Positions 1-9,505 of a stretch of 64,000 bases of DNA are shown in pieces; the stretch's first letter is position 1, and each line of letters starts with the position of its first letter. Location: contig NC_088357.1 of assembly GCF_036884655.1 (NCBI RefSeq), positions 45,161,501 through 45,225,500 of the forward strand, given 5' to 3'. Under the pieces are notes generated by a model. That model did no database searches. It saw only the letters and a program-made list of their open reading frames with translations, and was not told the DNA's origin. The DNA comes from Musa acuminata AAA Group. Its lineage: Eukaryota > Streptophyta > Magnoliopsida > Zingiberales > Musaceae. The position numbers were made by a program, and so were the translations under genes.

Positions 1-960
1 TACTAATTACATAAGATGCCTCATTCATATCAATTATCTTAAAATTCATTGTGAAATTTTTTTTTTGGTTTGGTACAATGAACCATGATCCCTATTAGTA
101 AGAAAAATATTATCTACATATAGACCAATATAATAAATTAGCTCCTACTAATTATCATATCTAAATATTGATCAATAGTATTTTTTAAAATTTGAATAAA
201 GTAATAGTATAAAAAAAATTTATACATGATTATGTAGAAGTTTGTTTAATATCATAATGGATTTTCTAAATTTGCATACCAAATTTTATTTTTTTTTAAT
301 TTTCTATACGAATCGTTTAAGTTATCTATATAAATCTAGATTTTCATAAAAAAATTTTATTTTTACATTCAAATAATGTAACTCAAATCAGAATAAGCTA
401 CTAATGTCATGACAATTCTTAACAAGTTTATTTAAAAAACTAAAGAAAATATCTCGTTTTGATCGATGCTTTCCTTATGAGTAAAAATTTTGACCAAATA
501 TTTGATTTTTATATCATTCGTTATTACTCTTTGAGTCATGTTTATATAACAGACTCTTTTATAGTTATTAGGTAATTCGATGAGTTCTCATTTACTATTC
601 TGGTTTATTGATTTCAACTCTTTTTTTCTGCACTATATCAATTTTCAAAATCACTATTTTTCATCACTTATGAAAATAATGAAATATCCATTTGATTAAT
701 ATGTCATAATATGATTCCTATAGATATACCACATAATAATAAAAAAATAACAGATCTTTTTTTCTTTTGAGATATTCTCAAAACTACCTATTGTGTTTGT
801 TCTATAAGATCATTAGCGACGATACCAACATCATGTGAAAATTCGTCAATGTTATTTTATTATTCAATCTCTTTAATTCTTTAAGTGATTTAAGGAATAA
901 TATTCTCTTGAAAATAATAAAAGAGTACTATCATATGAATATCAAAAATTAAATTATAAG
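1..960 (-). pseudogene. Decayed Ty1-copia reverse-transcriptase segment (unit A)
   Basis: On the minus strand the frames give shattered copia reverse-transcriptase motifs: a segment like KGFTHKESID followed by NEIFSLV, and further on a segment like MNEASYVISIEIF. Stops and frameshifts are too many for function. This is the mirror image of the plus-strand relic at 19735-21800, so it is one arm of the unit-wide inverted repeat. In the array it starts upstream, equivalent to about 25540 in the preceding unit. Confidence 0.7.
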
Positions 961-978
961 ATTTTCACTTTTACTATA

Positions 979-1062
979 AAATATGATGAGATTAAAAGCT
1001 TCTTTAGTCATCCAACTACTGAATATCCCAATGCTTTTGGAGTTTACGTGATGCTGGCTTAG
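979..1062 (+). pseudogene. Lectin exon 3 relic R1 (unit A)
   Basis: About 27 codons match the end of the lectin reading frame: an EIK-FF core followed by AFGVYVMLA and a TAG stop. Everything upstream is replaced by copia relic DNA, so the promoter, exons 1-2 and most of exon 3 are missing. The following 240 bp still resemble the lectin 3' UTR and flank, including the TGCCATGATGAATAAGGATG stretch. A decayed gene copy predating the multi-LTR insertion just downstream. Confidence 0.85.
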
Positions 1063-1299
1063 CCAGCCCTTGTAGAGGGTGTTTAATTTCTATCTCTATG
1101 TGTGCCACTCTTGCAGTGGTTGTTTAATATCTATCTCTTTGTGTGCCATGATGAATAAGGATGAAACTATTTGTTATTGGCATCTATGTTTAAGTTGGGT
1201 GTTTGTTTGAGTTGTGTGAAATAAAATCTATTTTCAATTATATGCCACTACTAATAATATGACGTGTCTCTTTGTTAACATTTGTGACTTTCAAACACA

Positions 1300-1304
1300 C
1301 CGTG
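1300..1304. repeat. Target-site duplication CCGTG, left
   Basis: CCGTG lies directly before the first TGATAGAAG LTR end and again directly after the last LTR at 4682-4686. A single 5-bp duplication around the whole array is typical of LTR-element integration and implies that the composite was inserted once. Confidence 0.85.
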
Positions 1305-1521
1305 TGATAGAAGATAAGATTTCCCCAACTTGATAGAGGATAAGATTTCCCCAATTAGATGAGGAAATCTCTCTTTTCTGTTTATTCTGTTGAGGGAAAT
1401 CCTTCCTCCTAATCTGTATAAATAGGAGAGGAACATGTTAATAGATTCAAGCTAAAGCTATTTCATTTCTACAATAAAGCTTCTTATATTATATTATTCT
1501 TATCTTCTATTATTTTTATCA
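1305..1521 (+). repeat. LTR1 (217 bp, complete)
   Basis: Starts TGATAGAAGATAAG and ends CTTCTATTATTTTTATCA. It has a TATAAATAGGAGAGG motif near 1417 and is followed by the initiator tRNA-Met primer site at 1522-1534. Confidence 0.9.
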
Positions 1522-1534
1522 TGGTATCAGAGCC

Positions 1535-2088
1535 ACTTGTCTAGAGCAAGCTCTCTTTTTGCTGTCGACTCATATGTTGCTTCTCCACCTCCGGCGGTAA
1601 AAGAAAAAGCTTTCTACTACCGATGACGCGATAAATCTTTCCTCCTCGACGAACGGCAATTATCTTTTCCACTGCCACTCTGCACCAACGTCTTTTTCCT
1701 TCTGTTGTGGTGCGATTGAGGGGCAGAGACGTCGTCGCAAGGAGGGATGGTCGAGCGACCGTGGTTGTGGCTACGACCCAAGGGGAGGCGGTGGACTCCG
1801 GCCGGGAAGCGGTCGCGGGGCTGCGACGGGAGGTGACCACTAGAGTGAGGATGACCGTGAAGAAGTGGTCGTCGCTCCATCGATCTACAGGAACCAGCGT
1901 AGAGAGGAAGAAGCAGATGCGCTACAAAGAGGAAGAATGCACCTTTGTTGCTTTAGATTAATGTTGTCGGAGGTGCGCTAAGGCAGAGAAAATGACAGGC
2001 AGATGAAGAAGCACCTCCGCTAATGAGGTTGTGTGAGGAGTCGGACAGCGAGAAAAGAGCTTGCTCTAGACAAGTGGCTCTGATACCA
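1535..2088. mobile_element. TRIM internal segment 1 with a GC-rich inverted insert
   Basis: Up to about 1707 this matches the internal segment after LTR4 (3303-3475). From about 1708 it changes to a GC-rich stretch that ends in an inverted primer-binding site at 2076-2088. The second half therefore belongs to an element in the opposite orientation. Several overlapping frames stay open here (for example 1707-1961 plus and 1541-1840 minus), as expected for GC-rich DNA. I recognise no protein. It could be a captured host-gene fragment. Confidence 0.6.
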
Positions 2089-2306
2089 TGATAAAAATAA
2101 TAGAAGATAAGAACAATATAATATAAGAAGCTTTATTGTAGAAATGAAATAGCTTTAGCTTGAATCTATTAACATGTTCCCTCTCCTATTTATACAGATT
2201 AGGAGGAAGGATTTCCCTCAACAGAATAAACAGAATAGAGAGATTTCCTCATATAATTGAGGAAATCTTATCCTCTATCAAGTTGGGGAAATCTTATCTT
2301 CTATCA
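2089..2306 (-). repeat. LTR2 (218 bp, inverted)
   Basis: Reverse-complement LTR starting TGATAAAAATAATAG and ending CTTATCTTCTATCA, preceded by an inverted primer-binding site. It is the only copy in this orientation. Confidence 0.9.
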
Positions 2307-2470
2307 AGTTGGGGAAATCTCTCTATTCTGTTTATTCTGTTGAGGGAAATCCTTCCTCCTAATCTGTATAAATAGGAGAGGAAACATGTTAATAGATTTA
2401 AGCTAAAGTTATTTCATTTCTACAATAAAGCTTCTTCAATTATTGTTCTTATCTTCTATTATTTCTATCA
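2307..2470 (+). repeat. LTR3 (5'-truncated)
   Basis: Begins inside the LTR directly at the end of inverted LTR2, with the AGTTGGGGAAATCT string doubled across the junction. It ends in TTTCTATCA and is followed by the primer site at 2471-2483. Confidence 0.85.
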
Positions 2471-3072
2471 TGGTATCAGAGCCGCTTGCCTAGAGCAAGC
2501 TCTCTTCTCGCTGCCAATTCATCATTGGTGTTCCCTTCCGCTACGGCATCTCTAGTGCTGCTCATCAGCACTGCCCCACCTTTCTTCCTCGTTGTAGCTA
2601 TTTTCCTTCCTCTTCTGCTACAGCTTCCTCCTCTGTTGCAGTTTCCTCTTTTGCTGTAGTAGCATCACTGCAACATTGCTGTATATTTCTTCTCTACCGT
2701 CGCAGCCGTTGTAATCGCAACCACGACCAACGTCGTTGAGAAAAGCGAAGCTTCGCTCTTGCCTTCGGCCAGCGACCAACGTCGCTGAGAAAAGTGAAGC
2801 TTCACCCTTCGGCCAGCGATCAATGCCGTTGCATTCCTAAGAGGCTCTGTGGTCAAGCCTCATCTTCCTCACCGCGGTAGTCTTCGCTGATCTGTCAACA
2901 TTCGGCAGACTTAAGGAGAATGAAGGGAACGCTTGTGCCATCACAGCAACAGCAATCGCAGCAGCAGCAGCGATCTACACTTATCTTACTCATGAAGCCT
3001 CTCGCTTGTAAACCATTCTTTGCATCGATCCAAGATTGGTATCCTTGTTAGGAGCACCATCTTGCGGGGGCA

Positions 3073-3289
3073 TGATAGAAGATAAGATTTCCCCAACTTG
3101 ATAGAGGATAAGATTTCCCCAATTAGATGAGGAAATCTCTCTATTCTGTTTATTCTGTTGAGGGAAATCCTTCCTCCTAATCTGTATAAATAGGAGAGGA
3201 ACATGTTAATAGATTCAAGCTAAAGCTATTTCATTTCTACAATAAAGCTTCTTATATTATATTGTTCTTATCTTCTATTATTTTTATCA
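3073..3289 (+). repeat. LTR4 (217 bp, complete)
   Basis: Preceded by the purine-rich GCGGGGGCA end of the internal segment and followed by the primer site at 3290-3302, so it serves as 3' LTR of one element and 5' LTR of the next. Confidence 0.9.
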
Positions 3290-3747
3290 TGGTATCAGAG
3301 CCACTTGTCTAGAGCAAGCTCTCTTTTTGCTGTCGACTCATATGTTGCTTCTCCACCTCCGGCGGTAAAAGAAAAAGCTTTCTACTACCGATGACGCGAT
3401 AAATCTTTCCTCCTCGACGAACGGCAATTATCTTTTCCACTGCCACTCTGCACCAACGTCTTTTTCCTTCTGTTGTGGCGTCTCTAGTGCTACGCTCACC
3501 AGCACTGCCTCACCTTTCCTCCTTTGCTGTAGCTTCCTCCTCTGCTATAGCATCGCTGTAACATCACTGTAACTTCTTCCTCTGCTGCAACTTCCTCCTC
3601 TATTGTAGCTTATTCCTCTGCTACAGTATTGCTATAGCTTTTTCTATTGCTGTAGCTTTCTCCTCTACTATAGTCGTTGTCGTCGCAGCCGCAACAACAG
3701 TAATAGCAACAACAGCAGCGATCTGCTCTTGCCCTACTCTACTTTTT

Positions 3748-3820
3748 CAATAAAGCTTCTTATCTTCTTCTTCAATAAAGTTTCTTCAATAATTCTTTTT
3801 ATCTTTTATTATTTCTATCA
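3748..3820 (+). repeat. LTR5 (3' fragment)
   Basis: Only the last 70 bp or so of the LTR remain, beginning at CAATAAAGCTTCTT, with an internal duplication of the CAATAAAG stretch. The primer site follows at 3821-3833. Confidence 0.8.
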
Positions 3821-4465
3821 TGGTATCAGAGCCGCTTGCCTAGAGCAAGCTCTCTTCTCGCTGCCAATTCATCATTGGTGTTGCCACTCTGCGCCAACGT
3901 CCGTTCCCTTCCACTACGGCATCTCTAGTGCTGCTCATCAGCACTGCCCCACCTTTCTTCCTCATTGTAGCTATTTTCCTTCCTCTTCTGCTACAGCTTC
4001 ATCTTCTACTACAGCTTCCTCCTCTGTTGCAGTTTTCTCCTTTGCTGTAGTAGCATCACTGCAACATTGCTGTAGATTTCTTCTCTACCGTCGCAGCCGT
4101 CGTAATCGCAACCACAACCAACGTCGTTGAGAAAAGCGAAGCTTCGCTCTTGCCTTCGGCAAGCGACCAACGTCGCTGAGAAAAGTGAAGCTTCACCCTT
4201 CGGCCAGCGACCAACGCCGTTGCATTCCTAAGAGGCTCCGTGGTCAATCCTCATCTTCCTCACCGCGGTAGTCTTCGCTGATCTGTCAACATTCGGCAGA
4301 CTTAAGGAGAATGAAAGGAACGCCTATGTCATCACAGTAACAGCAATCGCAGCAGCAGCAACATCGATCTACACTTATCCTTCTCACGAAGCCTCTTGCT
4401 TTAAACTATTCTTTGCACCGATCCAAGATTGGTATCCTTGTTAGGAGCACCATCTTGCGGGGGCA

Positions 4466-4681
4466 TGATAGAAGATAAGATTTCCCCAACTTGATAGAGG
4501 ATAAGATTTCCTCAATTATATGAGGAAATCTCTCTATTCTGTTTATTCTGTTGAGGGAAATCCTTTCTCCTAATCTGTATAAATAGGAGTGGGAACATGT
4601 TAATAGATTTAAGCTAAAGTTATTTCATTTCTACAATAAAGCTTCTTCAATTATTGTTCTTATCTTCTATTATTTCTATCA
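4466..4681 (+). repeat. LTR6 (216 bp, complete, terminal)
   Basis: Preceded by CTTGCGGGGGCA and ending in TATCA, then directly the CCGTG duplication. It is the outer 3' LTR of the array. Confidence 0.9.
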
Positions 4682-4686
4682 CCGTG
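4682..4686. repeat. Target-site duplication CCGTG, right
   Basis: Right-hand copy of the 5-bp duplication. The DNA that follows (GGGCCTATCCGTTAATAATA) resumes the lectin 3' flank that was interrupted at 1304; compare the uninterrupted flank at 8701-8735. Confidence 0.85.
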
Positions 4687-5590
4687 GGCCTATCCGTTAA
4701 TAATAATAAGTCGAACTCAATGTATCAATTAAAAACAATAAAGAAATACTTGTACTTCACTAACTTATATGATATAACATCGTCATAGTCATACCTTAAT
4801 AGAGAAATATCGTAGATACTCAATTGAAGTCATGATGACATCATCATAAAAGTAAATTCGATAAATAATGTTGGACATGATTATTTAAAGTCATAACAAG
4901 CCTTTTATAATCAACAAATTCTTCTAAGTGGATGACCATTACAAGGAGGGTAGATATATACATTTATATACTCTTTAAAAGAGATCGAAATTGTGAAAAG
5001 AAGCATAGCATCATAAATTTCAAGTGCTAATATGGTATAAATTATAGCATATAAATATACGATCATAAAAATTATAATTTTACTATTTATTTTATCTCAT
5101 CCATTTTTGAAGTCAAAATCTAAACTACATTATATTTGTTATGGACCGTAGCCTTGAACAAAACTATCGTATTTTGCGCTAAATTTGAGATACATGTAGG
5201 TGTGTCACTCACTTGAGAAAACCATATATTTGTATCAAGGCAAATGTCATGATGTTAATAGATTGATTCGATGCTTTTATTTTTATCGTTTTATTGTATT
5301 GTATACATCATTTTAGGCTTAAGATGAAACTACTAATATTTGAATATATTGTCATTCAAAATAAAAATCCGATAGTCATGATGAAATTTCAAATAATGCA
5401 TTTGGACGGGCTCTCAAGTCATATTTGAAAAGAGGAGGAGGATAAATAATTATAATAACAATAAATTATTATTATTATTAACCCAATAAATAATGTTAGT
5501 TTGGCTTGGAAGATCAAAGTCATACTTTTTGCGTGTGTTTTAATTAAAATATGATCAAATGAAGTCAATAGTCGTGCATACTTCGACATA
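4687..5590. other. Gene-free flank, block b
   Basis: AT-rich DNA continuing a lectin 3' flank. I see no gene. It is the mirror image of 18770-19500; shared landmarks include GGGCTCTCAAGTCATATTTGAA near 5408 and the ATTATTATT run near 5465. Equivalent DNA lies at 30453-31356 and 56301-57204. Confidence 0.7.
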
Positions 5591-7270
5591 ATTGAAAGGC
5601 TAGAATATGATTTCTGATATGTTATGTGATATGAGATGCATACATGCCAATCTGTGTATTATGGATTCTAATCTTGGTGCATTCAATATGTCCCATGTTG
5701 GTTATATAGAGAGGATAATCGAGTTGGTGTACATGGGTGGAAGGATCGACTAAAGAACGATCGTGAAGTTTTAAATAATGACTTTGATGTTATATTAATT
5801 TTAATGACCCCCAGTAGGAGAAGTATTGAATTCTTTCAAACACTTAAATGGTCACTATGAAAGTTTGAATGTTTTTTAAGATTAAGATGTCATCTACATA
5901 TGAATGTATCCATCGAATATCTACTCAATTTAAATTAAATATTGACTATTAATTTTTTTAAAATTAATTATAGATTATTCTGGTCTCTAGACCTAAAAAA
6001 TTTATATTGGAATCCCTATAATTATAAAAGTAAAATATTTAGATCCATTTACCCTAACGTCATCGATCTTACCGATGAAAACATAAAAACAATAGGTAAA
6101 AATATAAAAATAAAAAAATTCTTTGTTGTTCTCATACTATTGTTGCGATGTTTAAGAAGATACAAAAAAAAATATAAACTAAAATATTGATTTAAATATA
6201 GCAAAACTATTAGTATAATCATGTGTCTCCTTGTACATGTATAGAATTGGTAATAATTGATTTAAATTTAACTTCCATTACTCAGAAACTTGAACTTTCC
6301 AACGGTCAAATTTGAAGGATACATTATTTTCATATACAAGATCGATGTAATAGTGTGGTGGATGGGAATGGATCATCTACAACGTCCCTCGGAAGATTAA
6401 GTTCATAGTATTGCTCTGTTGGTCTTTTAATTATTCTTCTATGAAATTTTAAATAATGACTTTTATGTCATATTAATTATTCTAGAAGAGTATTATTCTT
6501 CTATGAAGTTTTAAATAATGACTTTGATGTCATATTATGAAAGTTTGAATGGTTTTTAGATTAAGATGTCATCCACACATAAGTATTTATCGAATATTCA
6601 ATCGATTTAAATTAAATATTCACTATCAATTTTTTTAGACTAATTATAGTTTATTCTCTATAGTTATACCTTATTATCTTGGTCTCTAGACCTAAAAATT
6701 TAAATTGAAATATCTATAATTATGAAAGTAAAACATCTAGGTCCATTTATCCTAACGTCAATGATTTTACGGATAGAAATATAAAAATAATAGGTAAAAA
6801 GATTAAAAAAAATATATTTTTTTGTTATTCTCATTCCATTGTTGTGATATTTAAGAAGATAAAAAAATATAAATTAAAATCATGATTCAAATATAGCAAA
6901 ACTATTGACATAATCAAGTATCTCCATGGACATGTATAGGATTGGTAACAATTGGTTTAAATTTAACTTACATTACTAGAACTTCCCAAAATAAGTCTAT
7001 TGCAGAATTATGAACAATGGTATGATCGTTTGAAGGAGTCATTATTTTCAGATACAAGATAAATATACTAATGTGGTGATGTCAAATTTCACTAGTTTGG
7101 CTTGGAAGATTAAGCCCACAGTATTGCTATTATGGTATTTTAATTAAATATGACCGAAGCCCATTGGTCTACGAGACAAACATAAATTCATAATGAAAGA
7201 CTAGAAGAGTATTATTCGTAAAAGTTCTTTAATCAAAATAAAATAGTAAAATACTCCCGGGAGTCTTCTG
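5590..7270. repeat. AT-rich flank with internal tandem duplication, block c
   Basis: Two diverged direct copies of a roughly 700-bp segment (about 5770-6420 and 6490-7250). Each carries GTCTCTAGACCTAAAAA, a CCTAACGTCA stretch, and a lectin-upstream-like end (TTTGGCTTGGAAGATTAAG). The mirror image lies at 17240-18760. An 82-codon open frame at 5942-6190 is lysine- and asparagine-rich, lacks its counterpart in the second copy, and looks like chance. Repeated in units B and C. Confidence 0.7.
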
Positions 7271-7669
7271 ATCAGCATGCAGTGGAAAATGATCAGCCCT
7301 ATTTGTTTTGTCCAGTCTGAATTCAAAGGTAAGAAGGCGTGTTAAGATATCGCACAATCATGTTTGAACCGACAACATTTCTAAGTTGAAAAGGAAGGAA
7401 AGAAGAAGAAAAAAAGAGAGATTGCTTGATGTTAATACACGTAGAAGATAGGATCATTCGTATAAAGATTTAATGCAAACCATTCGTATTATAAAAGAAG
7501 ATGAGGATGGAGTGATAATATTTCTACCGACTTTGGATTGAGATTGACTACTTGGAAGTCATATTTTAAGTAATCCAACCTATAATTGGTCAATATGAAT
7601 CCAATGCTTTAAGAAATACAAGTTCCATTCATACATAAATATTGGACAACTTGATGCACCTTTTGGTTC

Positions 7670-7677
7670 TATAAATA
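7670..7677 (+). promoter_or_regulatory. TATA box of lectin L1 (unit A)
   Basis: TATAAATA lies 103 bp upstream of the predicted ATG, followed by a C-rich CCATCCATCC leader. The same box and leader precede L2, L3 and the L4 fragment and recur in units B (33436) and C (59284). Confidence 0.8.
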
Positions 7678-7772
7678 CCCCCCCATCCATCCATCCTCTC
7701 TCCCCCCATCGAGTCGACTGTGTTTGCATATCATCCGGTGTGAGAGGAGTTCCTTCCTTCATAAGCTCGCTG

Positions 7773-8511
7773 ATGGTGAGAGAGACGCTATATAGATACT
7801 CTGCCTCCACCGAAAGAATATAGCTTTGCTTCCTTTAGATGGAGGCCTATCTATTCTGTAGTACTGCAGTTTCTATTCTAACTCTATGTGGTTTGTGATG
7901 GATGATGCATGGTGGTGCAGGCTTCAAACCATATCAAGACGGCCGCGCATGCCCGAGGGGGCGTCCGCAAATGTCCATGCGACAACGAGTCTCGTTGGGC
8001 CATGGAACCTGCAGACAAAATCACTGGCATCAGCATTGGCGCTGCTTCATGCGTAAACTCCATTAAGATAACCTTCGACATCGACGGAACCACTCGCGTA
8101 ACTCCCAGATATGGAGGCCCCGGCGGTGAACTATTCCAGGCATGCCTCTCCGACCTCCATCCATCCATCCATGCATCTATTCTTTTGCCTTCCCTTCCCT
8201 CCTACTAATACCTGCTATCAAATATATAAATCGCTAAATGTATCATCGCTCTAATTGCCTTGCAGTTTACTCTCATGAAAGATGAATACCTCACCTCCGT
8301 TTCTGGGTATGTCAAATACGACTGTTCTGAATTTCCATGCGTCTCTCAGCTCACGTTTACCACCAATCTTGGAAAGACATACGGCCCATATGGAGGTGGG
8401 GGTGGAACCTTTTTTGAAGTCAACGTAGAATATGACGAGATTAAGGGCTTCTTCGGACAAGCAACTACAGAGTATCTCACTGCATTTGGAGTCTACGTGA
8501 TGCTGGCTTAG
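7773..8511 (+). CDS. Jacalin-related lectin L1 (unit A), three exons
   Basis: Predicted single-domain jacalin-related lectin, a beta-prism carbohydrate-binding protein usually found in the cytosol or nucleus; no signal peptide is visible. Proposed exons are 7773-7775 (ATG only), 7921-8139 and 8266-8511, all phase 0, giving 155 residues against about 145-150 for the family. Intron 1 is GT-AG with a TTCTAAC branch-type sequence; intron 2 would be GC-AG (CAG then GCATGC). Family signatures are KITGISIG (34-41), YGGPGGE (65-71), DEYLTSVSGYV (80-90), LTFTTN (103-108), TYGPYGGGGGT (112-122) and AFGVYVM (147-153). The usual sugar-binding Asp just before the final A-(I/F)-G is Thr146. There are five cysteines (19, 21, 45, 94, 99). 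L1 differs from L2/L3 at Arg17, Asp22, Tyr92, Gly110, Gln139 and Thr142, and from its unit B/C copies by Lys79 for Gln. Intact, but expression is unknown. Confidence 0.85.
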
Positions 8512-9505
8512 CCAACCCTTGTGGAGGGTGTTGACTATCTATCTCTATCTCTGTGTGCCATGATGAATAAGGATGCCAATGTCTGTTACTGGCATCTATG
8601 TTTGAGTTGGGTGTGTGTTTGAGTAGTGTGAAATAAAGTCTATCTTCTGTCACTACTAATAATATGACGCGTCTCATTGATAACATTTTTGACTTTTGAA
8701 CGCATCGGAGGCCCATCCGACAATAATAAGTCTAACTCTACATGCCAACTTCTAATTCACCCTATTATAAACATGAAGGAAATTCTTGTGCTTCACTAAC
8801 TTATATGATCCAATATCTACAAATATTTGCCATAATAGAGCAAATAGATTGTTTTGACCCCTATGCTTCCAAGCAACCAAACATGACACTTCACAGCTTG
8901 TACAATTTGTATCTTAAAAAATCATCAAAAAAACATCGATAACCATAATCTAAGAGGGTCATGGACGTGCATTAACGATCCCTTGACACGACAACGGAAC
9001 CTTCAATAACTCAACTAAAGCTCTAATAACTCAACCAATCCTTTTAACATGCCAATTCGTAAATCTAGTATTGCGATTTTATGCCACTTCCCTCCGAGTC
9101 CACTTGATTGTTTAATCGATTGATTGTTATTATTCACGATGAAATTTCATGTCAGATTTAAATAATGATTTTGGATAGGTTCTCATGAAATTTCAAATAT
9201 TGACTTTAGACAGGCTCTCAAGTCAGATTAAAGGACCATGGAGCATAACTATTATTGTTATTATTCACATCTTCTAAAATTACATGAAGATGTGAATAAG
9301 GGTGATATATTTAGTTATCAGTAATTCTAAGTTCCAAAACAAAGAAGGAGAAACAAAGTGGACTGATGTGAGATATTAATGTGGTGGATGTGATATTAAT
9401 GTGGACTGATCATCGGCACAGTCAAATTTCAGCTTGGCTGGGAAGATTAAACTCATACGTTTGCTGGTCTTACAATTGAATATGACCCGAGCCCGATGGT
9501 CTTTT
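8512..9505. other. L1 3' UTR and downstream flank
   Basis: Contains the short CTATCTCTATCTCTGTG tract, GTGTGAAATAAAGTC (a plausible polyadenylation region near 8628) and AT-rich DNA. It is mirrored at 15067-15990 downstream of L2. A 66-codon frame at 8742-8942 has no recognisable content. Confidence 0.7.

Larger units (their letters stand above)
1305..4681 (+). mobile_element. Composite short-LTR (TRIM-like) retroelement array, unit A
   Basis: Six full or partial copies of a 217-bp LTR with TGATAG...TATCA ends and a TATAAATAGGA promoter motif. Four plus-strand copies are followed immediately by TGGTATCAGAGCC (1522, 2471, 3290, 3821), the primer-binding site complementary to the 3' end of plant initiator tRNA-Met. 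A fifth such site lies in reverse at 2076-2088. Three internal segments (after 2470, 3289 and 3820) share short CT-rich and GCTGTAGCTT-like low-complexity sequence. Two of them end in GGAGCACCATCTTGCGGGGGCA, the polypurine-type end before an LTR. No gag or pol frame is present, so this is non-autonomous. One CCGTG duplication flanks the whole array. The mirror-image arm at 19460-19520 lacks it, so it inserted after the inverted duplication. Confidence 0.88.

Noticed and set aside
1305..1521. Cassandra-type TRIM carrying a 5S rRNA promoter
   Set aside because: The LTR has a TATAAATAGGA polymerase II type box but no recognisable 5S A-box, intermediate element or C-box.
1522..1534. Possible tRNA gene suggested by TGGTATCAGAGCC
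   Set aside because: It is only the 13-base primer-binding site next to an LTR; no cloverleaf follows.
2160..2375. 71-codon frame with SYLYRLGGRISLNRINR, also at 2986-3204 on the minus strand
   Set aside because: Translation of the LTR itself; it carries no recognisable domain and appears in either orientation with the LTR.
2665..2856. 63-codon minus frame repeated at 4056-4247
   Set aside because: Shadow of TRIM internal sequence on the opposite strand; conserved only because the element is repeated.
3729..4130. 133-codon open frame rich in Ser, Ala and His
   Set aside because: It spans an LTR fragment, a primer-binding site and low-complexity internal TRIM DNA, so it is a by-product of the GCTGTAGCTT-type repeats.
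5942..6190. Open frame of 82 codons in units A, B and C
   Set aside because: Lysine-, asparagine- and isoleucine-rich translation of AT-rich repeat DNA; the tandem copy at 6590-6880 does not keep the frame.
7884..8168. Minus-strand frames antisense to lectin exon 2, and similar ones at 16336-16605 and 23752-24036
   Set aside because: Opposite-strand shadows of the conserved lectin coding sequence.
8477..8716. 79-codon minus frame over the L1 3' UTR
   Set aside because: Lies in the 3' UTR and flank, antisense to L1, without family features.
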